Shown piece by piece: positions 36,880-46,015 of a stretch of DNA of 64,000 bases. Under the pieces are notes generated by a model that was not told the DNA's origin, made no database searches, and saw nothing but the letters and a program-made list of their open reading frames with translations. How positions within the stretch are numbered: position 1 is the first letter of the stretch; every line of letters begins with the position of its first letter. The position numbers were made by a program, and so were the translations under genes. The DNA is from JBBSDP01 sp963754335 (lineage in GTDB: Bacteria > Planctomycetota > Phycisphaerae > Tepidisphaerales > Tepidisphaeraceae). The stretch spans positions 1 to 64,000 of the forward strand of contig CAVWFQ010000005.1 in NCBI GenBank assembly GCA_963754335.1, written 5' to 3'.

Positions 36880-38028
36880 TTAAAGAGCTGGTTCCCCGTC
36901 GGCCTTCATCCCCCACGCCTCGTTGAAATCTCTTAAGTGCTTGAGCAACAGAGCAATATCTTTCCCGCTGGCAGTTTTGCGTCGCTCCGGTCGACTGATG
37001 AGCAGCTCTTCGGCAAGGCGCGCCATGATCCGCCTCTGCTCGGCCTGCACGTTGTCGATGACTGCAGTGGCGGATTGAAGTTCCTTTGCCGCATGCGACA
37101 TCAAAGCGTTCCTTTCCCGCTGGCCGGCGGGAACAACCGGATTAGCGATAACCGCGGCGGCCTCCTGGGCCCGCTGTCTCTCTTCGGCTTCGTGTTGATG
37201 GGCCAGCTCCATTTCGTGGCGGCGCTCTTCGACATAGGCCAGCGCCGCCTGGGCGGCCTGCGGGTCGGGGCCACGCGGCACTGGGGGTGGGAAAGTCCGA
37301 TCGGGCGGCGGACCAAACGGATCAACTGGCGCGTCAGGTTGACCGGAAGCGCCCGGCCCGCCGCCTGCTTCCGCCCGCCTCGCATCGCTTTGGGCTTCGT
37401 CGATCTGGCGTTCCAACTCCGCAGCTCGGTGCGACCAGCCGTCGGCTCGCCGCAACGCGCTCGATTGGTCATCTTTTGCATGTTCGATGCGCTGTACGCG
37501 CTCGGTTTCGGAGAGCACCCACACGCCGCGTCGCTGCGTCTCCTGAGCGACCGCCAGCCGGCGGCGCGCTTCAGCCTCGCGCGATTTCTGCTCCCGCAGC
37601 GGCGCTTCGGCGTTGTAGTCAACCTGGGCGATGCTCCAGGCCGACCAGGCGGATGAGCCGACCGTAACCCATTTGCCCCAGGTAAATCCGCATTTCCCGA
37701 TTTCGGCGGCAAAAGGCTCGCGATTTTGAATTGCATAGTTCAATCGAGCGAATCCTTCGCCGGACGGTTCAACATCGATGCTTTGCGCTCGCGCGGCGGA
37801 AACAATCTTCGCGGAGGCTTCGATAAAGCGAATCAGCTCCGGTTCGGTCAGGTCGCCGGGCTCCTCCGGCAACGTTTCAGTCGCCGATTTCGTTGTTAGC
37901 ACAGTGGTCGGGGAATCTGTTGATGCGTCGGGAGAAGCCGAGAGAGGTTTACGCCGACACGAAAAGCCCGCAAAGGCGAGCGCGCATGTGCCCATAAAAA
38001 CGATGAAGTGTCTCGTGATCCGAGGCAT
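36880..38028 (-). CDS. Secreted coiled-coil protein, possible lipoprotein
   Basis: A 382-residue protein starting MPRITRHFIVF, with a hydrophobic N-terminal segment ending F-A-G-F-S-C, which could be a non-canonical lipobox. A Ser/Thr linker follows, then a small domain with EIGKCGFTWGKW. A long charged alpha-helical region (about 150-230 and 270-370) rich in Arg/Glu/Ala is interrupted by a Pro/Gly segment. It resembles periplasmic scaffolds but no named domain is seen. The frame extends upstream to 38073; the start at 38028 is preferred for the signal peptide. Confidence 0.7.
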   Translation of the reverse strand: MPRITRHFIVFMGTCALAFAGFSCRRKPLSASPDASTDSPTTVLTTKSATETLPEEPGDLTEPELIRFIEASAKIVSAARAQSIDVEPSGEGFARLNYAIQNREPFAAEIGKCGFTWGKWVTVGSSAWSAWSIAQVDYNAEAPLREQKSREAEARRRLAVAQETQRRGVWVLSETERVQRIEHAKDDQSSALRRADGWSHRAAELERQIDEAQSDARRAEAGGGPGASGQPDAPVDPFGPPPDRTFPPPVPRGPDPQAAQAALAYVEERRHEMELAHQHEAEERQRAQEAAAVIANPVVPAGQRERNALMSHAAKELQSATAVIDNVQAEQRRIMARLAEELLISRPERRKTASGKDIALLLKHLRDFNEAWGMKADGEPAL

Positions 38029-38138
38029 GCTGTTTCGACGCCTCAACGGGATGGATGTTTCTGTCCGGTCCATATCGTATGTAGCTCACCCCCCCCCACG
38101 GCCGTGATCTGCCCCTGACGGAAACATACGGCTGCGCC

Positions 38139-38188
38139 ATGGCACTTCGACCTGCGGTCGAACACAGCCGAGGGCGGCTGTGCCACAT
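38139..38188. repeat. Partial hairpin repeat, family C copy 2
   Basis: Two perfect hairpins in tandem: TTCGACC-tgc-GGTCGAA (38146-38162) and CACAGCCG-aggg-CGGCTGTG (38163-38182), then CCACAT. Both also occur in the larger element at 48441-48543, where they are differently ordered, so the family looks modular. Confidence 0.75.
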
Positions 38189-38235
38189 GTCACTGCAACC
38201 GTGCTGCCGATACACTTCCAGCGGTTCCAAATCGA

Positions 38236-39648
38236 ATGCCCCATCCGTCACCACAAAATCCCCAGGCCAGAATCCTTTCTGCTCAGTCGGGCGCCCGGAC
38301 GCGCGTTCGCTTTATTGTAATGGCATTCTTATGCGGCCTCTCGTTCCTCACTTATTTCGATCGCGTCTGCATCGTTCGCGCGCAGCCGGAGATCAAGCGG
38401 GACCTGGGCTTAAACGACTCCCAGATGGGATGGGTACTCGGCGCATTCTGGCTGGCTTACGCACTATTTGAAATCCCCGCCGGTTGGCTTGGCGATCGCT
38501 ACGGCGCGCGGCGCACGCTGGGGCGCATCGTCATCGCATGGTCGATTTTCACCGCGCTTTCCGGCGCGGCTACCGGTTTCATTTCACTTCTGGCATGCCG
38601 CATCTGCTTCGGAGCGGGAGAGGCGGGCGCTTACCCGGGCATGGCCCGCGTGCAGTCCCGATGGCTGCCCGCCAACGCGCGCGGGCTGTGGGGCGGGATT
38701 CTCTGGCTTTTCGCCAGGTGGGGCGGAGCGTTTTCGCCGTTGATATTTGGCGCAATTCTGCGCGGGCTGGCCTCGCCGACCTGGCGTCGCGCAACAACGC
38801 ATCTGCCGGGCTTGAGTCTGCTCTCTGGCGTGCCATCGTGGCGGATCGGATTCGGATTTTCCGGGCTCGTCGGTCTTCTCTGGGTTGCTTTTTTCATCCC
38901 CTGGTTCCGTGATGATCCCGCGGAACATCGCGGGGTCAACGCCGCCGAGCTGGAATTGATTCGCGCGGGCGGCGCCGAAACGAGTCGCGCCACGGCTCAC
39001 CCGCGGGATTCGCGCGTCTGGCTGGCGCTCTTTTCAAGCTCGAGTCTCTGGGCGCTGGCGGTTCTCTACTTTTTCGGAAGCTTCGGCTGGTCCTTTTTTG
39101 TAAGCTGGGTTTCGCGCTTCTTTGAGGAGGTGCACCACGTCAAATTCGAGAATTCCGAAATCATGAGCGGATTGCCGCTCTTCGTTGACGGTCTTTCATG
39201 CCTGGCGGGGGGATTTCTTTCCGACTGGCTCGTCCGGCGAACTGGCCGGCACCGGCTGGCGCGGGCGATCTTTCCAATCAGCGGCTGCACGATCGCAGCC
39301 ACGGCGATGTTGGGCATGCGATTCGCCCGCACTCCCAATGAAGCGACCGCCCTTTTCTGCATCGCCGCCGCCGCCTACGACTTCGGGCAAGCCGCCAATT
39401 GGGCGAGCATTGTCGATATCGGAGGCATTTATGCGGCCACCGCGGCCGGCTTCATCAACATGATTGGCAATATTGGCAATTTTGCTCAGCCCCCGATTGG
39501 GCGGGCTATCTTTCATCACCTTGGATGGAATGCGCTCTTCGGGTTTTACGCCGGGGCATACCTCATAGCTGGATCGATGTGGTTCATCGTAAATCCCGAG
39601 AAACGATTTTACGAAAAAAGTGGGGAGCTGCCGATATTGGATGGATAG
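38236..39648 (+). CDS. MFS transporter (anion:cation symporter-like)
   Basis: A 470-residue protein with 12 predicted membrane helices. The MFS motif is visible in the 2-3 loop as WLGDRYGARRTLG, the N-terminal part shows YFDRVCIVRAQPEIKRDLGL, and FGAGEAGAYPGMARVQSRWLP lies in TM4-5. These are typical of the ACS branch that carries organic anions such as hexuronates. The substrate is not known. It starts at ATG 38236 and is followed within 250 bp by the minus-strand dehydrogenase gene. Confidence 0.87.
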   Translation: MPHPSPQNPQARILSAQSGARTRVRFIVMAFLCGLSFLTYFDRVCIVRAQPEIKRDLGLNDSQMGWVLGAFWLAYALFEIPAGWLGDRYGARRTLGRIVIAWSIFTALSGAATGFISLLACRICFGAGEAGAYPGMARVQSRWLPANARGLWGGILWLFARWGGAFSPLIFGAILRGLASPTWRRATTHLPGLSLLSGVPSWRIGFGFSGLVGLLWVAFFIPWFRDDPAEHRGVNAAELELIRAGGAETSRATAHPRDSRVWLALFSSSSLWALAVLYFFGSFGWSFFVSWVSRFFEEVHHVKFENSEIMSGLPLFVDGLSCLAGGFLSDWLVRRTGRHRLARAIFPISGCTIAATAMLGMRFARTPNEATALFCIAAAAYDFGQAANWASIVDIGGIYAATAAGFINMIGNIGNFAQPPIGRAIFHHLGWNALFGFYAGAYLIAGSMWFIVNPEKRFYEKSGELPILDG

Positions 39649-39896
39649 GCAGGCTGGGCAATTTCGCGGACGGTTGCTGTCCAATCGCACGAAGAAATTG
39701 TGAAGATTGTTCTTGAAATTCGGTATGCCAAAGGTAATATTTACCCGTTGTCACTTCGACTGGGGGCGTTTTTTGTGGAGAGAGTTGTGAACATTTCGCC
39801 TCTTGCGATGGCAGCATTTCTGGGAGCCTTGATTCCCTTGCCAATGTCCTCGGCTTCGGCGGCGCCAATCTCGACCGACCGGTCGTCAATTCGGAC

Positions 39897-40782
39897 TTAC
39901 CATTTTAACCCTGCGGCTTCCGCGGCTTCCAGCACAAAGGCAGTGGCGTCCATCTCGCTTCGACCTTTGGCGACCGACGCAAGATAGCGATCGCGCAATA
40001 TATTCAATGTTGGCATCGGAACATTGGTGGCGGTTGCGGTCTGTGACGCGAGGTTCATGTCCTTCAGAGCAAGCCGCAAGGCAAATCCAACGTTGTCGAA
40101 ATTTGCGGCAATCAGTTGCTTCGAATAATTCTGATAAATCGGGCACGCGAAGAGTGTCTGAGTGAACATGTTGAGCAGCGCGGCACGCGGAATGCCGTTC
40201 TTCTCCGCCAGCGCGGACGCCTCGGCCATCGCTTCGACGGCAGACAGAATCAGAAAATTGCCCGAAAGTTTCACGACATTCGCAGCACCGACCGCTTCGC
40301 CAAAGTCGAATACACCTTGGCTCAACGCATCGAAGACCGGCTTGGCGCGGCACTTTGGCATGGGCCGGGCCCGAAGCGCAGATCCAGAGCTTGCCCACCC
40401 CCGCCGCTTCAGGCCGGCCGAAGACCGGAGCGGCGATGTAAGAAACGTCATGCTGCTTGTGCGCAGTCGCGAGTTTATCTGAGGTGGCCGGGAGGACGGT
40501 GCTCATCGAGAGATGTAATCCGCCGCTCCCAAGCGATTTTGAGACAGCATCATTCGCGACCGATTCCAGGGCGCGGTCATCAGCGACCATCGTCACCAGA
40601 ATACCCCCGGGCGAGACCGCCTCGACAGCACTTGCGGCCAACTTTGCGCCGCGTTCGACCAGAGCGCGAGCCTTCTCCGGGGATCGGTTGTAAACGCGCA
40701 GCGGAAAACCGGCGTCGAGCAATCGCGACGCCATAAGCAGCCCCATGCGGCCCAGGCCGATGAATGCAACGGGTTCGGGCAT
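39897..40782 (-). CDS. 3-hydroxyisobutyrate dehydrogenase-family NAD(P)-dependent oxidoreductase (apparent frameshift)
   Basis: The frames combine into about 295 residues. The N-terminus has the Rossmann motif I-G-L-G-R-M-G and VYNRSPEKA (about 6-35). The catalytic Lys lies in ANVVKLSGNFL and substrate-binding glycine/serine positions are in the mid region. The frame breaks near 40360-40370, after SGPAHAK. The family reduces or oxidises beta-hydroxy acids, including 3-hydroxyisobutyrate, glyoxylate and tartronate semialdehyde. AGGAG precedes the start, which may be the ATG at 40782 or the GTG at 40785. Confidence 0.87.
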
Positions 40783-40805
40783 CACAAAGTCTCCTTTTAT
40801 CTTTT

Positions 40806-40872
40806 CCTACGCCTGCTCCTACTCGTCTCCAATCCGCTCGAAAAAGAGTAGGAGTACGAGTATGAGCAGGAG
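40806..40872. repeat. Inverted repeat with CTCCTAC/GTAGGAG units (family H)
   Basis: Arms CCTGCTCCTACTCGT (40812-40826) and its inverted match at 40856-40870 differ by one base, and shorter GAGTAGGAG units lie between. It occupies the spacer of a minus-strand gene pair and could form a hairpin. No T-run follows. Confidence 0.65.
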
Positions 40873-40892
40873 CGGAACAGGACCAGGATCGG

Positions 40893-41615
40893 TTACGCTT
40901 TTTGTGTCGGAACCTCCGGGGCAACCGGAGGCGGATCGGGAGAAACGACTTTCTTTACGGCCTCCGTCGCTTCATCAGCCGTCTTGAACTTACCCGCACG
41001 AATGTCCTTCTCAATGCCGGGGAGAGCACGGGTCATCTCGGCTTCCGATTCGTTGATCCCCTTGATTGTGTCGGCGTCGAGATCTTCCATCGCGTCATGC
41101 GCGGAGATTTTCCAGACCCCATCCACATGCACCAATGTGCAGGAGGGATCGTCGTCCCCGCGGAATTGCACCGTCGCCGTGTCGTCCTCCACTTTGATCT
41201 GGGCCTTGTCGCAATCTTCGGCGGTGTGCTCATCGACGGCATGAAGCATGGCATCGGACGCTTCTTTTCCGAACTTCTCCTTGATCGCATGCTCGACGGC
41301 AGTCAGGGCGATGGCGAATTCGCACTGGGACTTGATGAACTGCTTTTCCTCCGGCGTCGAGTAATCGAAAAGCTCCATCGCGTATCCAAGGTCGAGCCGA
41401 TCGTAAACCGCCGCCCCGCGACGCAAGGCTTGCAGCGGCGTTTCGTTTTCGGCAATGGGAATTCGAGCCGGACGCGATGTGGGTTGCGTCGCCGGCTGGG
41501 TATCGGGTGACGCGGGCTGGGTATCGGGAGCGGCGTCTTCGGCGCGCAATGTACCGCAAATGACGAGGGCGACGTCCAGGAAAATAGAAGCCGCAAGTCT
41601 GATGTTTCGGTCCAT
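40893..41615 (-). CDS. Secreted hypothetical protein with TQP-rich linker
   Basis: The 240-residue protein has a signal peptide (about 1-24; IRLAASIFLDVALVICGTLRA), a D-T-Q-P/S-T-R-P rich linker (about 25-50), then an alpha/beta region (about 60-210). The latter includes LVHVDGVWKISAHDAMEDLD and a C-terminal charged helix. The VWKIS strand suggests a SnoaL/NTF2-like fold, which is a guess. AAGGA precedes the ATG at 41615; the longer frame to 41942 overlaps the threonine aldolase gene and is not used. Confidence 0.65.
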   Translation of the reverse strand: MDRNIRLAASIFLDVALVICGTLRAEDAAPDTQPASPDTQPATQPTSRPARIPIAENETPLQALRRGAAVYDRLDLGYAMELFDYSTPEEKQFIKSQCEFAIALTAVEHAIKEKFGKEASDAMLHAVDEHTAEDCDKAQIKVEDDTATVQFRGDDDPSCTLVHVDGVWKISAHDAMEDLDADTIKGINESEAEMTRALPGIEKDIRAGKFKTADEATEAVKKVVSPDPPPVAPEVPTQKA

Positions 41616-41757
41616 GATTCGTCCTTGAAGGATGCGATGAATGGCAAACAGACGCGCGCGGCAGTTTTGTTCATCGTTCAACGTTACCACTTCATCGTAT
41701 CCGCCTGAGTGTAGCAGCGATTCTCCGGTCACGTTAGCATCGCTTCCAAGTTCAATC

Positions 41758-42780
41758 ATGATTGACCTTCGAAGCGACACGGTGACGAAGCCGACAGACC
41801 CGATGCGTCGCGCCATGGCGACCGCGGAAGTCGGAGACGACGTTTTTGGTGACGATGCGCTCACCAACGCGCTGGAACGCAAAGTATCCGAACGGCTCGG
41901 CAAGGAAGCCGCGATGTTCGTTCCATCGGGAACGATGTCCAATCAACTGGCGGTGCGACTGCAGACGCAGCCAGGCGATGAGGTGATCCTCGACGCCAAT
42001 TCCCACATCTACAGCAAGGAGGCGGGAGGGACGGCGGCTTTGTCCGGGGTGATTTGCCGCACCATCTGCGGCGTTCGCGGCATTTTCCGCGGTGACGACG
42101 TGGACGCTGCGATCCGAACGCACGATGTGCACCACGCCCCTCCCCGCCTGGTCTGCATCGAGAACACGCACAACGCCGGCAGCGGTGCGATCTGGCCGCT
42201 TGAATCCATCGACGATGTAGCAAAAACCGCGAAACGACACGGGCTGTCGCTTCACCTGGACGGCGCGCGGATCTGGAACGCCTCGGTTGCAACCGGAATC
42301 AGCGAGCGCGACTACGCGCGGCATTTCGATACGGTCAGCGTTTGCTTCTCCAAAGGTCTCGGCGCTCCCATCGGCTCGGCGCTGGCAGGATCGAGGGAAT
42401 TGATCCAGCGCGGACGACGATTCAGAAAAATGTTTGGAGGCGGAATGCGGCAAACCGGTATTCTCGCCGCGGCCGCGATCTATGCGATTGACCATCATCG
42501 AGCGCGTCTTGCCGAAGATCACGCCAACGCCAGGACACTGGCCAAGGGCCTCTGCGGATTGCCCGGGATCGAAATCGATGCCGATTCGGTGGAGACGAAC
42601 ATTGTTTTCTTTTGGCTCGCCAACACGAGCGCGGCGGATTTCGCCGCCAAACTTTATTCCGCGGGAATTGCGGTCATGGCGATGGGGCCGCGAACGATAC
42701 GCGCGGTGACAAATTTGATGGTGAGCGAATCTCAAGTCCGAGAGGCGATCGAGATCATTCGGAGCGTCGCAATTCCCTGA
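41758..42780 (+). CDS. Low-specificity L-threonine aldolase
   Basis: A 340-residue PLP enzyme that cleaves L-threonine or L-allo-threonine to glycine and acetaldehyde. The family start MIDLRSDTVTKPT is exact. Other motifs are DVFGDD, MFVPSGTMSNQLA, NTHNAGSG, HLDGARIWNA and the PLP lysine in V-C-F-S-K-G-L-G-A-P-I-G-S. The C-terminal small domain ends at the stop. The ATG at 41758 is chosen because it starts at this conserved motif; earlier starts add unrelated residues. Confidence 0.93.
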   Translation: MIDLRSDTVTKPTDPMRRAMATAEVGDDVFGDDALTNALERKVSERLGKEAAMFVPSGTMSNQLAVRLQTQPGDEVILDANSHIYSKEAGGTAALSGVICRTICGVRGIFRGDDVDAAIRTHDVHHAPPRLVCIENTHNAGSGAIWPLESIDDVAKTAKRHGLSLHLDGARIWNASVATGISERDYARHFDTVSVCFSKGLGAPIGSALAGSRELIQRGRRFRKMFGGGMRQTGILAAAAIYAIDHHRARLAEDHANARTLAKGLCGLPGIEIDADSVETNIVFFWLANTSAADFAAKLYSAGIAVMAMGPRTIRAVTNLMVSESQVREAIEIIRSVAIP

Positions 42781-42797
42781 CGACCGCAATCAGAATG

Positions 42798-42891
42798 ACC
42801 ACAGAGAGCACTGAGGGGCACAGAGATCACAGAGACGTGATTGAGGGGAGTGCGTCTCTGTGATCTCTTTGTCTCTGTGCCCTCTGTGACC
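42798..42891. repeat. Palindromic CACAGAG repeat (family I)
   Basis: The left arm (42798-42837, with ACCACAGAG and GGGGCACAGAGATCACAGAG) and the right arm (42853-42891) are inverted copies. The central ATCACAGAGACG/CGTCTCTGTGAT stem is perfect over 12 bp. It lies between the threonine aldolase and the aldo/keto reductase, which converge, so it could form a shared terminator hairpin. Confidence 0.75.
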
Positions 42892-42922
42892 ATTAGATTC
42901 GAAAAGCAAGTATGCATTGCGC

Positions 42923-43919
42923 TCAACGATTCATCTCCCGCGCCGGCTCATCGAATGCGGCGCGAATCGCGGAGCGATCCTCCGGCGAAAGTTCAAATCT
43001 CAATGCCTGTGCATTATGCCGGGCTTGTTCGACGTTGCGCACCGACCAGGGCGGCGGTGATGCCGGGCTCGTGCACCGTCCAGTTAATGACGATCTGGGC
43101 AAGGCTCGCACTGTGCGCCTCGGCGATGGGCCGGATGTTCTCGAGAGCGTTCAGCACGCGTTGGCGGTTCTCGACGGTGAAATATTTGTGGCCGGCGCGG
43201 TGGTCGCCGGGCGCGAATTGGCGATCGGGGCCGACTTTTCCTGTAAGCAAGCCACGCTCGAGTGGGGAGTAGACGATCACGCCGATATGGTTCTTCTGAC
43301 AGAAGGGAAGAATTTCCGTTTCGATTTTGCGCTGGATCAGGCTGTATGGCGGCTGCAGGCTCGATACGGGCGCGACGGCTTTGGCGCGGCTGAGCCATTC
43401 GACATCGTAATTGCTCACGCCGATCGCTTTGATTTTCCCCGCCTTGTGCAGCTTCTCCATCGCCCACATGGATTCTTCGACCGGCGTGGACGTGTCCGGC
43501 CAGTGGATCTGGTACAGATCGATCGCATCGATGCCCAGCCGTTTGAGGCTCTGCTCGCATTCGAAGCCGATGCTCGAGGGTTTGGCATTCTTGCGGATAA
43601 TGACGTCCCGCCCCTGGTTGTCTTTCTGCTCCCAGGGCTCGCTTCCCTCGGCGCTGTCCCAGCGCATTCCGCACTTGGTGGCGATCACCACCTTCTCGCG
43701 CATTCCCTTGATCGCCCGGCCGACCAGTTCTTCGCTATATCCCATTCCGTAGATGGCCGCCGTGTCGATCGTGTTCACGCCCTCGTCGATGCTGGCGTGG
43801 AGGGCGTCGATCGATTCCTGGTCTTCGGTGCCGCCCCACATCCATCCGCCGATCGCCCAGGCGCCGAAAATGATCGGGGTGACGTGAACGGATGAATTGC
43901 CGAGTTGGCGGGTTTGCAT
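42923..43919 (-). CDS. Aldo/keto reductase (apparent frameshift near the 3' end)
   Basis: About 331 residues across two frames. It is an NADPH-dependent AKR with the family start LGNSSVHVTPIIFGAWAIG, the catalytic Asp and Tyr in DTAAIYGMGYSEELVG, Lys in VVIATKCG, and the late cofactor loop QIVINWTVHEPGITAALVGAR. The frame breaks near 43035-43045 (after ALVGA) and resumes at RNVEQARHNAQAL. The substrate is unknown. Confidence 0.88.
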
Positions 43920-43996
43920 TCGTAGTTCCTTTCGTGCCGCTTTTGCGCAGGGTAGGCGCGTTGGCTTGAGCGGTCCAGTGTAGATTGTGCGTAGTC

Positions 43997-44054
43997 AGGG
44001 AGCGAAGGAGTGGAAAGCGTCGGATTCCTGACGCGTGCGACTCTGTCGCTCCCT
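43997..44054. repeat. Inverted repeat with AGGGAGCGA/TCGCTCCCT arms (family J)
   Basis: AGGGAGCGAAGGAGT (43997-44011) and ACTCTGTCGCTCCCT (44040-44054) form an inverted repeat with two mismatches. An inner GCGTC/GACGC stem lies between them. It precedes the CE15-like esterase gene. No promoter was recognised in this spacer. Confidence 0.55.
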
Positions 44055-44112
44055 TACGGTCGCGGCTCGCTACGGGCTGTCGCCATCAACCGCAATCGTT
44101 ATCCTTCGCAGC

Positions 44113-45288
44113 ATGAACCACCGTCACCTGATTGCGCACATCGTACTCTTTGGTTTGATTGTCTGCGCAATGGCTAGCGCCGGAGAAGAACAATTTCCGC
44201 CGGCCGACAGATTGCCGCAGATCAAACAGCTTCCCGATCCCTTCTTATTTCAGGATGGATCATGCGTGAAATCGGCCACGGACTGGTCGCGCCGGCGCGA
44301 TGAAATCAAATCGCAAATTCTCTATTACGAGTTCGGGCGGACGGCGCCGCCGCCGGACAACGTGAAAGGAACTGAAGTTTCGTCGAAAACGGATGATTCG
44401 GGCGCGACCATCAAGGAAATCCATCTCGCCATGGGACCGGACCAGAAGGTGAGCGCGCAGACTGTTCCTCACCATACCGCCTGGCAAAGGTCCGTTCCCG
44501 GCGATCATCAAGGGGGACCTGTGCTGGGGGCGAATCAAGCCGGACATTGTGGCGGATGTGATCAAACACGGTTACGTCCTGGCCGAATTTGATCGCACCG
44601 AATTCGCGCCGGATTCAAAGGACCGAAGCAAAGGCGTCTTCGTCGCATACCCCAATGAGGACTGGGGCGACCTCGCCGCCTGGGCGTGGGGATTCTCGCG
44701 CGGCGTCGATTATCTGACGAGCCGGGATGATGTGGATGCTAAAAAAATCGTCGTGACCGGTCATTCGCGCGGAGGAAAAGCCGCGTTGCTTGCGGGCGCG
44801 CTGGATGAACGTGTTGCGCTCACCGTACCGAATGGGTCCGGCTGTGGCGGAGCCGGCTGTTATCGCGTGAACCCGCCGAAGACGGAAAACATTGCGATCA
44901 TCACGGACCATTTCCCCAACTGGTTCACGCCCCGATTTTCGGAGTTCGTCGGAAAAGTAGACCGGCTTCCGTTCGATCATCATGAACTCAAGGCGCTCGT
45001 CGCGCCCTGCGCCTGCTCACGACCGATGCGCTCGGCGATGTCTGGGCGAATCCGACCGGGACGGAGCAATCCTATCTCGCGGCGAAAGTGGTCTTCGAAT
45101 TTCTTGGCGCGGGCGACAAAATCGGCATTCACTATCGCGAAGGGGGGCACGATCAACTCGGCGAGGATTTTGCCGCCCTGCTCGACTTTTCTGATCATCT
45201 GTTTTTCGGCAAACCTCTGAAGCAGCGCTACGACCAGATTCCAGTTCCGACGGGTGATTTGGATTTCGACTGGAAATCGCCCCAATGA
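44113..45288 (+). CDS. CE15-like esterase (glucuronoyl esterase family; two apparent frameshifts)
   Basis: The combined frames give about 390 residues: signal peptide (about 1-23), LPDPFLFQDGSCVKSATDWSRRRDEI typical of the CE15 N-terminus, GDLCWGRIKPD, the nucleophile in V-T-G-H-S-R-G-G-K-A-A, the oxyanion region PNGSGCGGAGCYR, HFPNWF, and a C-terminal His in REGGHDQ. Such enzymes cleave ester links between glucuronic acid and lignin, or similar uronate esters. Frames shift near 44458-44466 (after KVSAQ) and near 45003-45012 (after LVAP); one base each restores them. It has a signal peptide, so acts outside the cytoplasm. Confidence 0.83.
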
Positions 45289-45298
45289 GATCGCGCAT

Positions 45299-45335
45299 AA
45301 AAAAGGAGGATGGTCAGTGCAGCCGGCCATCCTCC
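45299..45335 (-). terminator. Intrinsic terminator of the small secreted protein gene
   Basis: On the minus strand, GGAGGATGG-13 nt-CCATCCTCC is followed directly by TTTTTT (complement of 45299-45304). It is 17 bp after the stop of the leftward gene at 45352-45765, and also lies after the rightward CE15-like gene. It is the clearest rho-independent terminator in the window. Confidence 0.8.
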
Positions 45336-45351
45336 CGTTACCACAATTCAG

Positions 45352-45765
45352 TCAATTGGCAGCGGCGGCGGGCTGCGTTGACGGAGCGGCCGGATTGGTG
45401 GTCGGGGCGGCCGTCGTCGTATCGTTATTTTTCTTCTTGTGAGTGTGCGTCGTCACGGCCAACGACTGGACGAGGCCGGTCGAAGGAGAAAGTGTCACGC
45501 GCTGTCCGACGGCGATGTCGCTAAGCTGGGCAGCCTTCCCGTCGATCGTCACAACGGTGTCCTTGTTGGCCGTTACTGTCACCTGCTGCGGGTTCTTTTT
45601 TCCGCCAACGGTCACAACGATGTCAGTGAGCGTCTTGTCGTTTGCATCAGGGGCGATACTGGTGATCTTGGCATGAGATCCCTTCGCCTTTTTTTCCTTC
45701 GCCTGTACCCCGCTCGCCAATCCGAAAGCAGCCACCAGAGCGGCCACGGTAATCCAACGCTTCAT
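45352..45765 (-). CDS. Small secreted hypothetical protein
   Basis: A 137-residue protein with signal peptide (about 1-22; MKRWITVAALVAAFGLASG, then VQA), a Lys-rich segment, and a compact beta-rich core (about 30-105). Strands include VTVTANKDTVVTIDG and VGQRVTLSPSTGLVQSLAV. The C-terminal Thr/Pro/Ala tail is disordered. The core resembles DUF5666-type beta-barrel fragments, which is not certain. GAGGAA precedes the ATG and an intrinsic terminator follows. Confidence 0.7.
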   Translation of the reverse strand: MKRWITVAALVAAFGLASGVQAKEKKAKGSHAKITSIAPDANDKTLTDIVVTVGGKKNPQQVTVTANKDTVVTIDGKAAQLSDIAVGQRVTLSPSTGLVQSLAVTTHTHKKKNNDTTTAAPTTNPAAPSTQPAAAAN

Positions 45766-46015
45766 GATTTTTTCCTCTTCGCCGATGACGTACTTTAGAC
45801 GCTCCAGCGATGACTGAAGACCATCGCCGGACTGGACCCGGCGGGCGTCATTTGATCCGGCGAACACCACCGTCTCACGCCATTCATTTCAACGCCATCC
45901 GGTCGCTTTTATTCTTCGCGCCCATCGCAATAGACAATACAACCAGAAAGCGAGATCTTCGGTATGGTGGTGTGAGATTGCGCTCAATCGCTGATCGCAA
46001 GCATTTTTGACACGA
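45766..46015. other. Divergent spacer before the DUF1549/1553 gene
   Basis: The 250-bp region between divergent genes should hold both promoters. No clear -35/-10 pair, hairpin or small ORF stands out. Confidence 0.4.

Noticed and set aside
41752..42789. Long minus-strand frame opposite threonine aldolase
   Set aside because: The plus strand encodes a canonical PLP enzyme over the same span.
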